A stretch of DNA of 33,393 nucleotides, taken from contig CACYCT010000179.1 in the NCBI GenBank assembly GCA_902772965.1, positions 1 to 33,393 of the forward strand, written 5' to 3'. Under the pieces are notes generated by a model. The model saw nothing but the letters and a program-made list of their open reading frames with translations. It was not told where the DNA came from and searched no databases. The DNA is from an uncultured Bacteroidales bacterium (lineage in GTDB: Bacteria; Bacteroidota; Bacteroidia; Bacteroidales; Muribaculaceae). This document shows, in pieces, positions 26,001-33,195 of the stretch (position 1 is the first letter of the stretch; each line of letters opens with the position of its first letter). Made by a program: the position numbers and the translations under genes.

Positions 26001-26716
26001 AAAACTCGCTCTTCGGCGACGACGAAACCATCGAGGTGGCACACCCACCCATACCGAAAGTGGAACCGTGGTACATCCTCGAACGCCTCAACAAAGAACG
26101 CGAACTGATCGGAATGTACCTCTCCGCACACCCGCTCGACCCGTTCTACATCGAAGTACGCTTCGGATGCACACCCCTGAGCGAAATAGCCAACCTCGCC
26201 GAACAACTCGACCAGGACATCACCTTCGGAGGACTCGTTGTCGAATACGACGAGAAAACCTCCAACAGAGGCGGTAAATTCGGCATCATGAAAATTGAGG
26301 ACTACTCCGGCTCGATGGAAATCCGCCTGTTCGGACAAAACTTCATCGACTTCGCCAAATACGGACGGCAAGGAACACCCATCCTCGTGCACGGACGATA
26401 CCAAAAACGCAGATACGGAGACCAAATCGACTTCAACGTCACCTCCATGCAACTGCTTGAGCAAGTCAAGGGCACACTCGTCCACTCAATCATGCTCACC
26501 ATGCCCATCGAGCAGGCGCACCAACAAATCCACCTGATCGACAGCGCAATCGGAAAAACAAAAACACACAACTGCCAAATCCTGCTCAACATCGTTGACC
26601 ACGACAACAACAGCCACGTCATCCTGCAATCCCGACAAAGACTGCAACTCGACAAGCAACTCGTCGACAACCTTGAGACAGCGGGAATACCCTTCGAAGC
26701 AAACCCCAATATTTAA
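23084..26716 (+). CDS. dnaE: DNA polymerase III alpha subunit
   Basis: From the ATG at 23084 the protein has 1210 residues, normal for DnaE. It begins directly with the PHP domain (MTPFVHLHVHSQYSKLDG). The palm carries the catalytic aspartates in 'LPDIDVDFDDDGR' (about 437-449). 'GPGRGSAAGSAVAYCLGIT', 'GTFQFESPGMQ', 'YRPGPMDYIPDFIARKHG' and 'KSHATCYSWVAYQTAYLK' are standard DnaE blocks. The OB-fold lies near 1040-1100 ('GGLVVEYDEKTSNRGGKFGIMKIEDYSG'). It is the replicative polymerase of the replisome. An upstream extension of 44 residues in frame crosses the promoter and lacks any match to the family, so it was rejected. trxA follows by 22 bp and may be co-transcribed. Confidence 0.97.
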   Translation: MTPFVHLHVHSQYSKLDGQASIPAMVEKAMADGMPGMALTDHGNMFGVKELHDVCNKKNAKINDQIKALKKQIGTPEAPDDIEQQIAALEASRFKPIFGCEVYVADTDRRTHVDKYDIGRHLILLAKNQQGYRNLIKIVSHAWTEGKYQHPRTDKSELQRYREGIICCSACLGGEVPRLILRGQINEAKKAVQWYKEVFGDDYYLELQRHKATVERAAHDTFPKQQEVNAVLIQFAQEMGIKLICTNDSHFVNQDDADAHERLILLSTGKTLADENTMLYTKQEWFKTQQEMNEVFADIPEALENTLEVLNKVEFYTIDHKPILPDFPLPEGFDNEDDYLRHLVYEGAARRWPELDEEHRERLEFELETIKNMGFPGYFLIVQDYIRMAPKLGCSVGPGRGSAAGSAVAYCLGITNIDPIKYDLLFERFLNPDRISLPDIDVDFDDDGRVKVLQYVTEKYGAEKVAHIITYGTMAAKQAIKDMARVEGLSRFDSDRLSKMIPASPNEMPLIPGDKDGKRYKITINNCVKCFPEFAGELQNPNPLVGETIRIASKLEGNVRNTGVHACGVIICRDDITDWVPISTATDSTGESVIVTQYEGSVIESTGLIKMDFLGLKNLSIIRDALANIKQTRGIDIDIEAIPIDDPKTFQLFCEGRTTGTFQFESPGMQKNLIQLQPSTFEDLIAMNALYRPGPMDYIPDFIARKHGQKPIVYDIPCMEQYLKDTYGITVYQEQVMLLSRLLAGFTRGQSDTLRKAMGKKQISKMQELETLFYEGGQKNGYDKEVLEKIWNDWKKFASYAFNKSHATCYSWVAYQTAYLKANYPSEYMAALLTRNRSDIKSITKFMDECKAMGIRVLGPDVNESFQEFAPNEQGNIRFGLAAIKGVSSAAVDAVVAERLKAGPFADIYNFLERINLSAFNRKALESLALAGAFDSLGIDREAFFAVDDRGATFSETLIKFAQRLQSGKASMQNSLFGDDETIEVAHPPIPKVEPWYILERLNKERELIGMYLSAHPLDPFYIEVRFGCTPLSEIANLAEQLDQDITFGGLVVEYDEKTSNRGGKFGIMKIEDYSGSMEIRLFGQNFIDFAKYGRQGTPILVHGRYQKRRYGDQIDFNVTSMQLLEQVKGTLVHSIMLTMPIEQAHQQIHLIDSAIGKTKTHNCQILLNIVDHDNNSHVILQSRQRLQLDKQLVDNLETAGIPFEANPNI

Positions 26717-26738
26717 CCCATAAAAACAAAGCAACACA

Positions 26739-27053
26739 ATGGCACACGTATTTACAGACGAAAACCTCCAACAAACCATCGCCACCGGAAAACCCGTCGT
26801 GGTTGACTTCTGGGCAGAATGGTGCGGACCGTGCAAATCCATCGCACCCGTGATCGAACAACTCGCCGACGAATACCAAGACCGCGTACTCATCGGAAAA
26901 TACGACGTTGAGGAAGGCGGTGACGCAGCCGTGGAATATGGCGTGAGAAGCATACCCACACTACTGTTCTTCAAAGACGGAAAACTCGTGGACCGCAACG
27001 TGGGCTCAATCACACGCGACGCACTCGCGCAGAAAATCGACGCGATGCTCTAA
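26739..27053 (+). CDS. trxA: Thioredoxin
   Basis: A 104-residue single-domain thioredoxin with active site W-C-G-P-C (28-32) in 'VVDFWAEWCGPCKSIAPV' and the cis-proline segment 'VRSIPTLLFF'. No signal peptide, so it is a cytoplasmic disulfide reductant that depends on thioredoxin reductase. The gene follows dnaE by 22 bp, a common pairing in Bacteroidales as I recall it. Confidence 0.96.
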   Translation: MAHVFTDENLQQTIATGKPVVVDFWAEWCGPCKSIAPVIEQLADEYQDRVLIGKYDVEEGGDAAVEYGVRSIPTLLFFKDGKLVDRNVGSITRDALAQKIDAML

Positions 27054-27114
27054 CCACCCAAAAACGGGAAACAATAGTATTTCAAACACAAAACACCAAA
27101 AAAAACAGCGATAA

Positions 27115-27146
27115 TTTGCCCAATCAACCAAATATGTCTAAATTTG
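27115..27146 (+). promoter_or_regulatory. Consensus promoter of the DUF349 gene
   Basis: TTTG (27115-27118), 20 bp, TAAATTTG (27139-27146): exact matches to both boxes. The ATG is at 27219, leaving a leader of about 65 bases. Confidence 0.8.
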
Positions 27147-27218
27147 GCCTCTGATTGTAATTCCGCACAACGGCGTGGAAACACACCAATGTGTAAACTC
27201 TAAAAACAACCAACCATT

Positions 27219-29225
27219 ATGGAACCGCGTGAACAAATGTCTGAACCGACCCCGCAAGTCGAAAAAGACGTGACCCTGACTGGAGAACCTGCAACCAACG
27301 CAGGCGAAAATCAAAACGAAACACCACAACAGCCTGTTGAGCAGGCCGAGAACGTGGCCGAAAACAAACCCGTGGCCGAAAACGCCGCCGAAACGCAACC
27401 CGTAGCAGAACCCGAGCCGCAATCCGAGCCCGAGAAAGAAACCCTTGACGAGGCCGAGCCCGAGTGTGAAGAGCAGAACCAAACCATCGCCGACGACGAA
27501 AACCAAGACGACATTCCCCAAGCCGACTACAACGCGATGGACAAACAGCAACTCGTAGACACTCTCGACGAACTGCTCAAAAACCACCCCATCGAAAAAC
27601 TACGGGCACCCATCGGCGCCATCCGCGCAGCGTTCGCAACACTACGCAACCAAGAACTCGAGCAAGAAAAACAAGACTTCCTCGCTAAAGGAAACGAGGA
27701 GGCTGCCTTCGCGCCCCTTGAGGACGAACTCGAATCACAATTCAAGCAACTCCTCGCCGACGCGAAACAGAAACGTGCCGAGTACACCGCACAGCAAGAA
27801 GCCATCAAGACAGAAAACCTCCAGAAAAAACGCGCGATCATCCAACAAATCGAGGAAATCATCGCCGACCCGGACAACATCAACCGACAATTCCCGCGCG
27901 TGCAACAACTCCAACAAGAGTTCCGGGAAATCGGACCCGTGCCCGCAACCGACGACACCGACATCTGGAAACAATACCAACTCGCCGTAGAACACTTCTA
28001 CGACCTGCTCAAAATCAACAAGGAACTCCGGGACTACGACTTCAGGAAAAACCTTGAAATCAAGCAGCAACTCTGCGCCGAGGCCGAAGCACTCGACGAC
28101 GAGACCGACATCCTCGTCGCATTCCGCAGACTGCAAGAACTGCACAACATCTGGCGCGAGACAGGCCCCGTGGCAAAAGACCTGCGCGAGGACATCTGGC
28201 AACGATTCAAAAACGCCTCTGCTGTCATAAACAAAAAACACCTCGCTTTCTTCGAAGAACGCAAAGCCCACGAGAAAGAGAACGCCGACGCCAAAACAGC
28301 ACTCTGCGAGCAAATCGAGGAAATCAAAACCGACGAACTCAAATCCTACGCCGCCTGGGAAGAGGCAACCAAGAAAATCATCGCCCTGCAGGAACTCTGG
28401 CGCAAACTCGGATTCGCCTCACGAAAAGTGAACGCACAACTCTTCGCGCGCTTCCGCCAAGCATGCGACAACTTCTTTGCCGGCAAAGCCGATTTCTTCA
28501 AACGCGCCAAAGAGGAAATGGCCGAAAACCTCGCCAAGAAAATCGCCCTCTGCGAGCAAGCCGAAGCCCTGCAAGACTCCACCGAGTGGCGAAAAACCGC
28601 CGACGCACTCGTCGAACTACAGAAACAATGGAAAACAATCGGGCCGGTCGCAAAGAAACACTCCGACCAGGTCTGGCGCCGCTTCATCGCCGCATGCGAC
28701 CACTTCTTCGAACGCAAAAAAGCCGACAGCAAAGACTCCCGCGCGGCTGAGCACGAGAATCTTGCCGCAAAACGGCAAATCATCGCCGAAATCGTCACCG
28801 CCGTTGAAAGTCAAGCCGACGACGCCGCACAAACCGTGCGCGACCTCATGTCACGCTGGACCACCATCGGACACGTGCCCTACAAGGAGAAAGACAAACT
28901 CTTCGCCGAGTTCCGCCAGGCGGTGGACAACGCGTTCGAGAAACTCGACATGCGTGGAGCACGCGCAGCGTTGTCGCGCTTCGAATCATCAATCCAAGGC
29001 AACCCCGAACGCGCCCGCTCCGAGCGTGAGCGACTCGTCAGAGCATACGAGCAGAAATGCGCCGAACTCAAAACCTTTGAGAACAACATGGGCTTCCTCA
29101 ACGCGAAGAGCCAGTCGGGAAGCAGCCTGGTCAAAGACATGGAGCGCCGCATCGAACGCATCAAAGAGGATATCGCCACACTCGAGCAGAAAATCAAACT
29201 CATCGACGAAGCCGAAAAGGACTGA
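27219..29225 (+). CDS. DUF349-repeat protein
   Basis: A 668-residue soluble protein. The first ~100 residues are acidic and rich in E, P, A and Q, probably disordered. Then come five copies of the helical DUF349 unit, each marked by a W/F-x-x-I/T-G-x-V-like turn: 'FREIGPVPATDDTDIW', 'WRETGPVAKDLREDIW', 'WRKLGFASRKVNAQLF', 'WKTIGPVAKKHSDQVW' and 'WTTIGHVPYKEKDKLF'. The C-terminus is a long coiled coil ('MERRIERIKEDIATLEQKI'). The family is widespread in Bacteroidota and has no firm biochemical role; nucleic-acid binding has been suggested for relatives, which I would treat as inference. It is monocistronic, with a promoter in front and a two-way terminator behind. Confidence 0.92.
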   Translation: MEPREQMSEPTPQVEKDVTLTGEPATNAGENQNETPQQPVEQAENVAENKPVAENAAETQPVAEPEPQSEPEKETLDEAEPECEEQNQTIADDENQDDIPQADYNAMDKQQLVDTLDELLKNHPIEKLRAPIGAIRAAFATLRNQELEQEKQDFLAKGNEEAAFAPLEDELESQFKQLLADAKQKRAEYTAQQEAIKTENLQKKRAIIQQIEEIIADPDNINRQFPRVQQLQQEFREIGPVPATDDTDIWKQYQLAVEHFYDLLKINKELRDYDFRKNLEIKQQLCAEAEALDDETDILVAFRRLQELHNIWRETGPVAKDLREDIWQRFKNASAVINKKHLAFFEERKAHEKENADAKTALCEQIEEIKTDELKSYAAWEEATKKIIALQELWRKLGFASRKVNAQLFARFRQACDNFFAGKADFFKRAKEEMAENLAKKIALCEQAEALQDSTEWRKTADALVELQKQWKTIGPVAKKHSDQVWRRFIAACDHFFERKKADSKDSRAAEHENLAAKRQIIAEIVTAVESQADDAAQTVRDLMSRWTTIGHVPYKEKDKLFAEFRQAVDNAFEKLDMRGARAALSRFESSIQGNPERARSERERLVRAYEQKCAELKTFENNMGFLNAKSQSGSSLVKDMERRIERIKEDIATLEQKIKLIDEAEKD

Positions 29226-29250
29226 AACTCCCCGACATCAACGTACAACG

Positions 29251-29283
29251 AAAAAAGACTTGCCCGGCCGGGCAAGTCTTTTT
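29251..29283. terminator. Bidirectional terminator between convergent genes
   Basis: GACTTGCCC (29257-29265) and GGGCAAGTC (29270-29278) pair perfectly around GGCC, with an A-run before and a T-run after, so the element works on both strands. It ends the DUF349 gene (plus) and the antiporter gene (minus). Confidence 0.93.
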
Positions 29284-29301
29284 GTCTGTATCGCGAATTA
29301 C

Positions 29302-30276
29302 TCAGCGGATCAGCAGATAAACGGTATAGGCTATGTAGCAGAGCAGGAAGATGTAGCCCTCAACGCGGTCGAAGCGGTGCTTGCCGAAGGTGAACACCAC
29401 CAGATAAGTCATCACCGCGGCCACAAGCATCACCACATAGTCCACCAAATTGATGCCCACAATCGTCAACGGCTTAGCCATTGCCGAAACACCGAGTATA
29501 AACATCACGTTGAAAACATTGCTGCCCAATACGTTACCGAGAGCGAGCTGGGGATTGTTCTTCGACGCGGCAACGATGGCGGTAATCAACTCGGGCAGCG
29601 AAGTGCCCACAGCCACAATCGTAATCGCGATCACGGCCTCACTCATTCCCCACGCGCGGGCAAGGTTTTTCGCCGAGTCAAGAAACAGGTTTCCGCCGAA
29701 AATCAGACCCGCCAACGAAGCGATGGCAATCAGCCACAGCAACACAGGCGGCCGGCCGGCAAACTTGGTCTTCGTCTGCTCCTCGGCCTCCTCCATAGCC
29801 TCCTTCGGATTCTTTCCCTTGCCGATGACAACATAACACATATAGGCGACAAAAAGTACGAGCAGGAAAAACGCGTCAAGCCGGGAAAGCGTGTTCTCGC
29901 TGATACCCGGCACGAGGCTGTCGTTCGCCAGAAAAAGCAACAACAACGCCGCAAGGATTCCCACCGGAATGTCACGCCGCTGCGTTGAGCGCTCAATCGC
30001 GAATGGGCATATGGCCGCCGTGACACCCAATATCAACAAGATGTTGGCGATATTGCTGCCCACCACGTTACCCATCGCCACGTCGCCACTGCCACTCAAG
30101 GCCGACGACACGCCGACGAACAACTCTGGCGCACTCGTGCCCATACCGACAATCGTCAAACCGATCACGAAATTGGAAATCTTGGCACGCTGCGCAATCG
30201 CCACCGACGAGTCAACCAGGAAATCGGCGCTCACCAGCAGCAGCCCTAATCCGATGATAAGAAAAAGATAGTCCAA
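29302..30276 (-). CDS. Calcium/sodium antiporter
   Basis: A 324-residue membrane protein with about ten helices in two inverted halves. Each half carries the exchanger alpha-repeat: 'VGMGTSAPELFVG' with 'VGSNIANILLILGV' and 'VAVGTSLPELITA' with 'LGSNVFNVMFILGV'. The glutamates in the two 'PEL' motifs coordinate the cation. This is the YrbG/CaCA family (PF01699), exporting calcium in exchange for sodium. The start is a TTG at 30276: 'MDYLFLIIGLGLLLVSADFLV' matches the usual family N-terminus and no ATG lies upstream in frame. It follows fabD, but a hairpin lies between them. Confidence 0.93.
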   Translation of the reverse strand: MDYLFLIIGLGLLLVSADFLVDSSVAIAQRAKISNFVIGLTIVGMGTSAPELFVGVSSALSGSGDVAMGNVVGSNIANILLILGVTAAICPFAIERSTQRRDIPVGILAALLLLFLANDSLVPGISENTLSRLDAFFLLVLFVAYMCYVVIGKGKNPKEAMEEAEEQTKTKFAGRPPVLLWLIAIASLAGLIFGGNLFLDSAKNLARAWGMSEAVIAITIVAVGTSLPELITAIVAASKNNPQLALGNVLGSNVFNVMFILGVSAMAKPLTIVGINLVDYVVMLVAAVMTYLVVFTFGKHRFDRVEGYIFLLCYIAYTVYLLIR

Positions 30277-30299
30277 AACGATAAAAAGTTTTAATGAAA

Positions 30300-30323
30300 G
30301 GGCTGCCTTCGCTTCGGCAGCCC
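30300..30323 (-). terminator. Hairpin after fabD
   Basis: GGGCTGCC and GGCAGCCC pair over 8 bp around an 8-base loop 20 bp after the fabD stop. On the minus strand TTTCATTAAAACTTTTT follows, so it probably ends or weakens fabD transcription. Confidence 0.6.
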
Positions 30324-30343
30324 AAATGATTGAATATTATCTC

Positions 30344-31222
30344 TTACTGACGTCCGGTGACAGTCACATCGCGATAGGTGCGGCCAATCAGACCTTGCAG
30401 CACCTTGCCCGGACCGAGTTCCTCGGCCTCGGTCATGCCGTCGGCAACCATCGCGGCCATAATCTGACTCCAACGCACGGGAGCCGTGAGTTGCTTGACG
30501 AGGTTGGCCTTGATCTCCTCGGGGTCGGTGTGCGGCTTGGCATCCACGTTCTGATAAATCGGGCAGCGCGGCACGCTGAACTCGGCTTGCTCGATGGCCT
30601 CGGCCAACTCGGCGCGGGCGGGCTCCATCAGCGGCGAGTGGAACGCGCCTCCCACCTTCAGCGGCAGCGCGCGCTTCGCACCTGCTTCCTTAAACTTGAC
30701 GCAAGCCTGCTCGATGGCGGCGATCTCACCCGAAATCACCACCTGGCCGGGGCTGTTGTAGTTCGCGGCGACACACACGCCTTCAATCGTGGCGCAAATC
30801 GCCTCCACCTGCTCGTCGGGCATACCGATGATGGCCGCCATCGTCGACGGAGCGGCCTCACATGCCTTCTGCATAGCCAAAGCGCGGGCCTCGACAAGGC
30901 GCAGACCCTGCTCGAACGACAACGCGCCCGCGGCTACAAGCGCGCTGAACTCGCCCAACGAATGACCGGCAACCATATCGGGGCAAAACTCTTCACCCAT
31001 CGTCAGTGCCAGAACAACCGAGTGCAGAAACACTGCCGGTTGGGTCACCTTGGTTTGCTTCAGGTCGTCTTCCGTGCCGTTGAACATCAAGTCGGTAATG
31101 CGGAAACCGAGCACTTCGTTGGCTTTCTCGAAAAGTTCCTTAGCCTTGGGGTTGCTCTCGTAGAGGTCTTTACCCATACCCACGAACTGGGCGCCTTGTC
31201 CGGGGAACACAAATGCTTTCAT
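30344..31222 (-). CDS. fabD: Malonyl-CoA:ACP transacylase
   Basis: A 292-residue cytoplasmic enzyme that moves malonyl groups from CoA to acyl carrier protein for fatty acid synthesis. It shows 'FPGQGAQ' at 6-12, the nucleophile elbow 'GHSLGE' with Ser88, and the catalytic His195 in 'GGAFHSPLM'. Length is normal for FabD. It is not next to other fab genes here. Confidence 0.97.
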   Translation of the reverse strand: MKAFVFPGQGAQFVGMGKDLYESNPKAKELFEKANEVLGFRITDLMFNGTEDDLKQTKVTQPAVFLHSVVLALTMGEEFCPDMVAGHSLGEFSALVAAGALSFEQGLRLVEARALAMQKACEAAPSTMAAIIGMPDEQVEAICATIEGVCVAANYNSPGQVVISGEIAAIEQACVKFKEAGAKRALPLKVGGAFHSPLMEPARAELAEAIEQAEFSVPRCPIYQNVDAKPHTDPEEIKANLVKQLTAPVRWSQIMAAMVADGMTEAEELGPGKVLQGLIGRTYRDVTVTGRQ

Positions 31223-31269
31223 GCGTAATTGTATTTTAGTGTAATAAATGAGTATTTAGGTTTGAACCG

Positions 31270-31277
31270 CAAAATTA
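31270..31277 (-). promoter_or_regulatory. -7 box of fabD
   Basis: On the minus strand TAATTTTG is an exact -7 box 47 bp before the fabD start. No matching -33 TTTG is visible. Confidence 0.45.
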
Positions 31278-31399
31278 ATACTTTCGCGCCAATACGCCCC
31301 ACCTTGAAAGGACAAAAAATGCTAAACCGGCACAAAATACCGTACCTTACTCCAACCTCCGGCAGTCATATGCCGCAAAGGAATCGCTTCCCATAAAAA

Positions 31400-31515
31400 T
31401 AACGGCTCTATAACGAATCTATGGATAAGTCTGCGATAATGTTAGAGAATCTGTGCCTCCGGCGCGGCGTTGACGGTAGACTTACCCACACATAACGTTA
31501 CAGAACCCAAATAAA
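31400..31515 (-). ncRNA. Possible second small structured RNA upstream of fabD
   Basis: The ~430 bp between fabD and the duplicated module contains no gene. Within it two nested stems fit together: CTATAACG/CGTTACAG (31408-31415 with 31496-31503, one mismatch) and GGATAAGTCT/AGACTTACCC (31423-31432 with 31478-31487, one mismatch), separated by a 7/8-base internal loop and closed by a 45-base GC-rich apical part. A minus-strand promoter-like pair, TTGG (31549-31552), 20 bp, TAATATTG (31521-31528), would start transcription just before the structure. After it, GCCGTTATTTTTATG contains a short T-run. It might instead be part of the fabD leader. Confidence 0.4.
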
Positions 31516-31520
31516 CTGGG

Positions 31521-31552
31521 CAATATTACGATTCTTATCCGGGTTAAGCCAA
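31521..31552 (-). promoter_or_regulatory. Promoter-like pair ahead of the possible RNA
   Basis: TTGG, a 20-bp spacer and TAATATTG (one base off TAnnTTTG) are read on the minus strand. Confidence is limited by the single mismatch and the absence of a known product. Confidence 0.4.
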
Positions 31553-31561
31553 GATGAGATT

Positions 31562-31590
31562 CATAGTTGTGTGGTTTAAGAGTTTATATC
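31562..31590 (-). other. Orphan leader copy without its gene
   Basis: The sequence ahead of the secreted protein gene (32838-32866, TTAAACCATACAACTATG on the minus strand) has a near-copy here including the ATG, but the frame stops after six codons (MNLILA). The similarity ends at the ATG, so this looks like the 5' leader of a third copy whose coding part was lost. Confidence 0.5.
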
Positions 31591-31596
31591 AGATAT

Positions 31597-31630
31597 GTGT
31601 ATCTTTGTGATTTTCGCCACAAAGATACAC
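31597..31630. terminator. Hairpin, left copy (covarying with the right copy)
   Basis: GTGTATCTTTGTG and CACAAAGATACAC form a perfect 13-bp stem around an 8-base loop. It lies 24 bp after the end of the left post-stop domain, so a terminator on the minus strand is likely. The stem also contains TATCTTTG, an exact -7 box, on both strands, so a promoter role is possible too. Confidence 0.55.
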
Positions 31631-31653
31631 TTTTGTTTAGTAATCACTTGGTT

Positions 31654-31914
31654 TTACCGAAAAAGTCGCACCTTCCTGACTTTGAAGCCGGGCATAAGGG
31701 AAACTGTTCCGGTGTGTTCCACCGAATAGTTTGTTCCGGATGCAATGGTGACGTCACCAGAAGTCCGATTGGAGTCTACAGAATTTCCTGCGGTCAGGCT
31801 CGATGCAATCACATGCTGATTGTTCTCGATTCGCTTGTTCTGCAACACCATCGGGGCGATGTTAGGCAACTTGTTATGTTGATAGATCATCACGGAACTG
31901 TTGGGGTCTACGGT
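31654..31914 (-). pseudogene. Left copy of the post-stop surface-type domain, frameshifted
   Basis: Directly after the tandem stop codons of the secreted protein at 31918-32838, the same reading frame continues as 'TVDPNSSVMIYQHNKLPN' and on through 'NKRIENNQHVIASSLTAGNSV', 'GDVTIASGTNYSVEHTG' and 'TVSLMPGFKV'. This resembles the small beta-stack C-terminal domains of exported Bacteroidota proteins. It has no signal peptide of its own; the first usable start is a GTG-ATG pair near 31893. Compared with the right copy (32914-33192) a single base is missing near 31670-31682, which changes the end to 'RKVRLFR' and stops early. Most other differences between the copies are silent, so it was recently under protein-level selection. 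Confidence 0.5.
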
Positions 31915-31917
31915 TTA

Positions 31918-32838
31918 TTATCTCGCGTTCAGAATCACGTTGACCACGGTGTTCACGTCTGCGATGTCGACGCGTCTGTCGCCGTTGACGTCTGCTTTCT
32001 CGTTTTCGGCTTTGCCCACAGCCGCGTCAATGGCCGCGCTCAGGTCGGAAACGTCAACCTTGCCGTCACCGGTGAAATCGGCTTGGTTGTTAATATATCT
32101 GAGATAAAATTGGTAATTTGGGCCAGTAAAAAGAATTTTTCCATTGGCATCTTCAAGATGGCTTAAACCGGATGTACAAAATCCATCTAACGGATATTTC
32201 CGCTCTTTTCCCGGACTCACCATATCGCCATAACGTCCGCTTATAAAGCCTACACCTTCCACTATCTTATATTCTGGAAATCGTTCACTTTGGTAACACT
32301 TACAAAATTCTTCACCAATTAAAACATCGCATTTACTGTTAAACTTATAAAAATCGTAAGGGGCGACATTGTTTTCAATTCCGTAAAAATCATAAACAAC
32401 AATTTCACTACCGGTGTATGTCCATAAATCGGAAATGTTTTGGGATAGGCACAATTGCGCAAATTCATTCGATTCCGCTAATTTAAGACAAACTTTATGA
32501 TTTTGCTCCCGTATCATCAGATAGGGTTCTGTTAGGTCGGAATAAAGCCAGTCACTCCAATTTACCTCACGGTCAGTCCATTGGTAACATTTTTTATAGT
32601 TTAACTCGTCTATAACAGTATCTCCACGGAACTCATTGTAATACAATCTGCAATCAACAATAGTATCAGGAAATGTTTTGCCTTGCTGAACTTCTTCAGC
32701 AGAAAAAGGTTTGATGTATTGGTCAAGAAACACCCATCGCACGCCCTCCCGCACGAGGGGCTGGTAACTTTCTGTCTGCGCCGCGAGGTGCGTTGCCGCC
32801 GCCAGCAGCAGTGTTAACAGTATGTATAGTCGTTTCAT
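31918..32838 (-). CDS. Secreted protein with dockerin-like C-terminus
   Basis: A 306-residue exported protein with a signal peptide (1-20, ending 'THLAAQ'). Residues ~25-240 form a domain I do not recognise, with Tyr/Trp-rich strands, e.g. 'REGVRWVFLDQYIKPFS' and 'VEGVGFISGRYGDMVSPG', a pattern seen in other Bacteroidales secreted proteins of unknown function. The end carries two dockerin-like calcium loops, 'ADFTGDGKVDVSDLSAAIDAAV' style and 'ADVNGDRRVDIADVNTVVNVIL'. The gene closes with TAA TAA and is followed in frame by another conserved segment. Lower GC in its middle than in neighbouring genes suggests a different history for that domain. Confidence 0.85.
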   Translation of the reverse strand: MKRLYILLTLLLAAATHLAAQTESYQPLVREGVRWVFLDQYIKPFSAEEVQQGKTFPDTIVDCRLYYNEFRGDTVIDELNYKKCYQWTDREVNWSDWLYSDLTEPYLMIREQNHKVCLKLAESNEFAQLCLSQNISDLWTYTGSEIVVYDFYGIENNVAPYDFYKFNSKCDVLIGEEFCKCYQSERFPEYKIVEGVGFISGRYGDMVSPGKERKYPLDGFCTSGLSHLEDANGKILFTGPNYQFYLRYINNQADFTGDGKVDVSDLSAAIDAAVGKAENEKADVNGDRRVDIADVNTVVNVILNAR

Positions 32839-32867
32839 AGTTGTATGGTTTAAGAGTTAATATTGCT

Positions 32868-32909
32868 AAATGTGAATCTTTGTGACTTTCGCCACAAAGA
32901 TTCACATTT
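32868..32909. terminator. Hairpin, right copy (covarying with the left copy)
   Basis: AAATGTGAATCTTTGTG and CACAAAGATTCACATTT form a perfect 17-bp stem around an 8-base loop, starting 4 bp after the end of the right post-stop domain. Compared with the left copy, one T-A pair has become A-T with both strands changed, preserving pairing. Confidence 0.65.
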
Positions 32910-32913
32910 TTGC

Positions 32914-33168
32914 TTAATAATCACTCGGTTTTACCGAAAAAGTAGCACCTTTTTCCACCTTGAAGCCGGGCATAAGGGAAACTGTTCCGGTGTGTTCCAC
33001 CGAATAGTTTGTCCCGGCTGCAATGGTCACATCGCCAGAAGTCCGATTGGGGTCAACTGAATTTCCCGCGGTCAGGCTCGATGCAATCACATGCTGATTG
33101 TTCTCGATTCGTTTGTTCTGCAACACCATCGGAGCGATGTAGGGCAGTTTGTTGTGCCGGTAGATCAT
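32914..33168 (-). CDS. Right copy of the post-stop surface-type domain, intact
   Basis: An open frame of 84 codons from ATG 33168 (or 85 from a GTG at 33171), in the same frame as the dockerin-ended gene upstream and separated from it by TAA TAA and 8 or 7 codons. It reads through 'NKRIENNQHVIASSLTAGNSV', 'GDVTIAAGTNYSVEHTG' and 'SLMPGFKVEKGATFSV' to 'KPSDY'. This beta-rich pattern with 'PGFKVEKGA' is typical of small C-terminal domains on exported Bacteroidota proteins. With no signal peptide it makes little sense as a separate cytoplasmic protein. Read-through of the stops, reinitiation, or a relic of a longer gene are the options. Confidence 0.45.
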   Translation of the reverse strand: MIYRHNKLPYIAPMVLQNKRIENNQHVIASSLTAGNSVDPNRTSGDVTIAAGTNYSVEHTGTVSLMPGFKVEKGATFSVKPSDY

Positions 33169-33195
33169 CACGGAACTGTTGGGGTTGATGGTTTA

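Noticed and set aside
24551..26485. 644-codon ORF on the minus strand under dnaE
   Set aside because: It is a shadow of a long, well-recognised dnaE frame; composition is Val/Gly/Asp-rich without motifs, signal or start context.
28477..29988. 503-codon plus-strand ORF across the DUF349 gene end and antiporter gene
   Set aside because: It crosses a strong terminator and overlaps two well-supported genes; its composition is typical of a shadow frame.
31567..32166. 199-codon plus-strand ORF across the duplicated module
   Set aside because: It reads through the hairpin and antisense to the dockerin loops; no signal peptide or domain.
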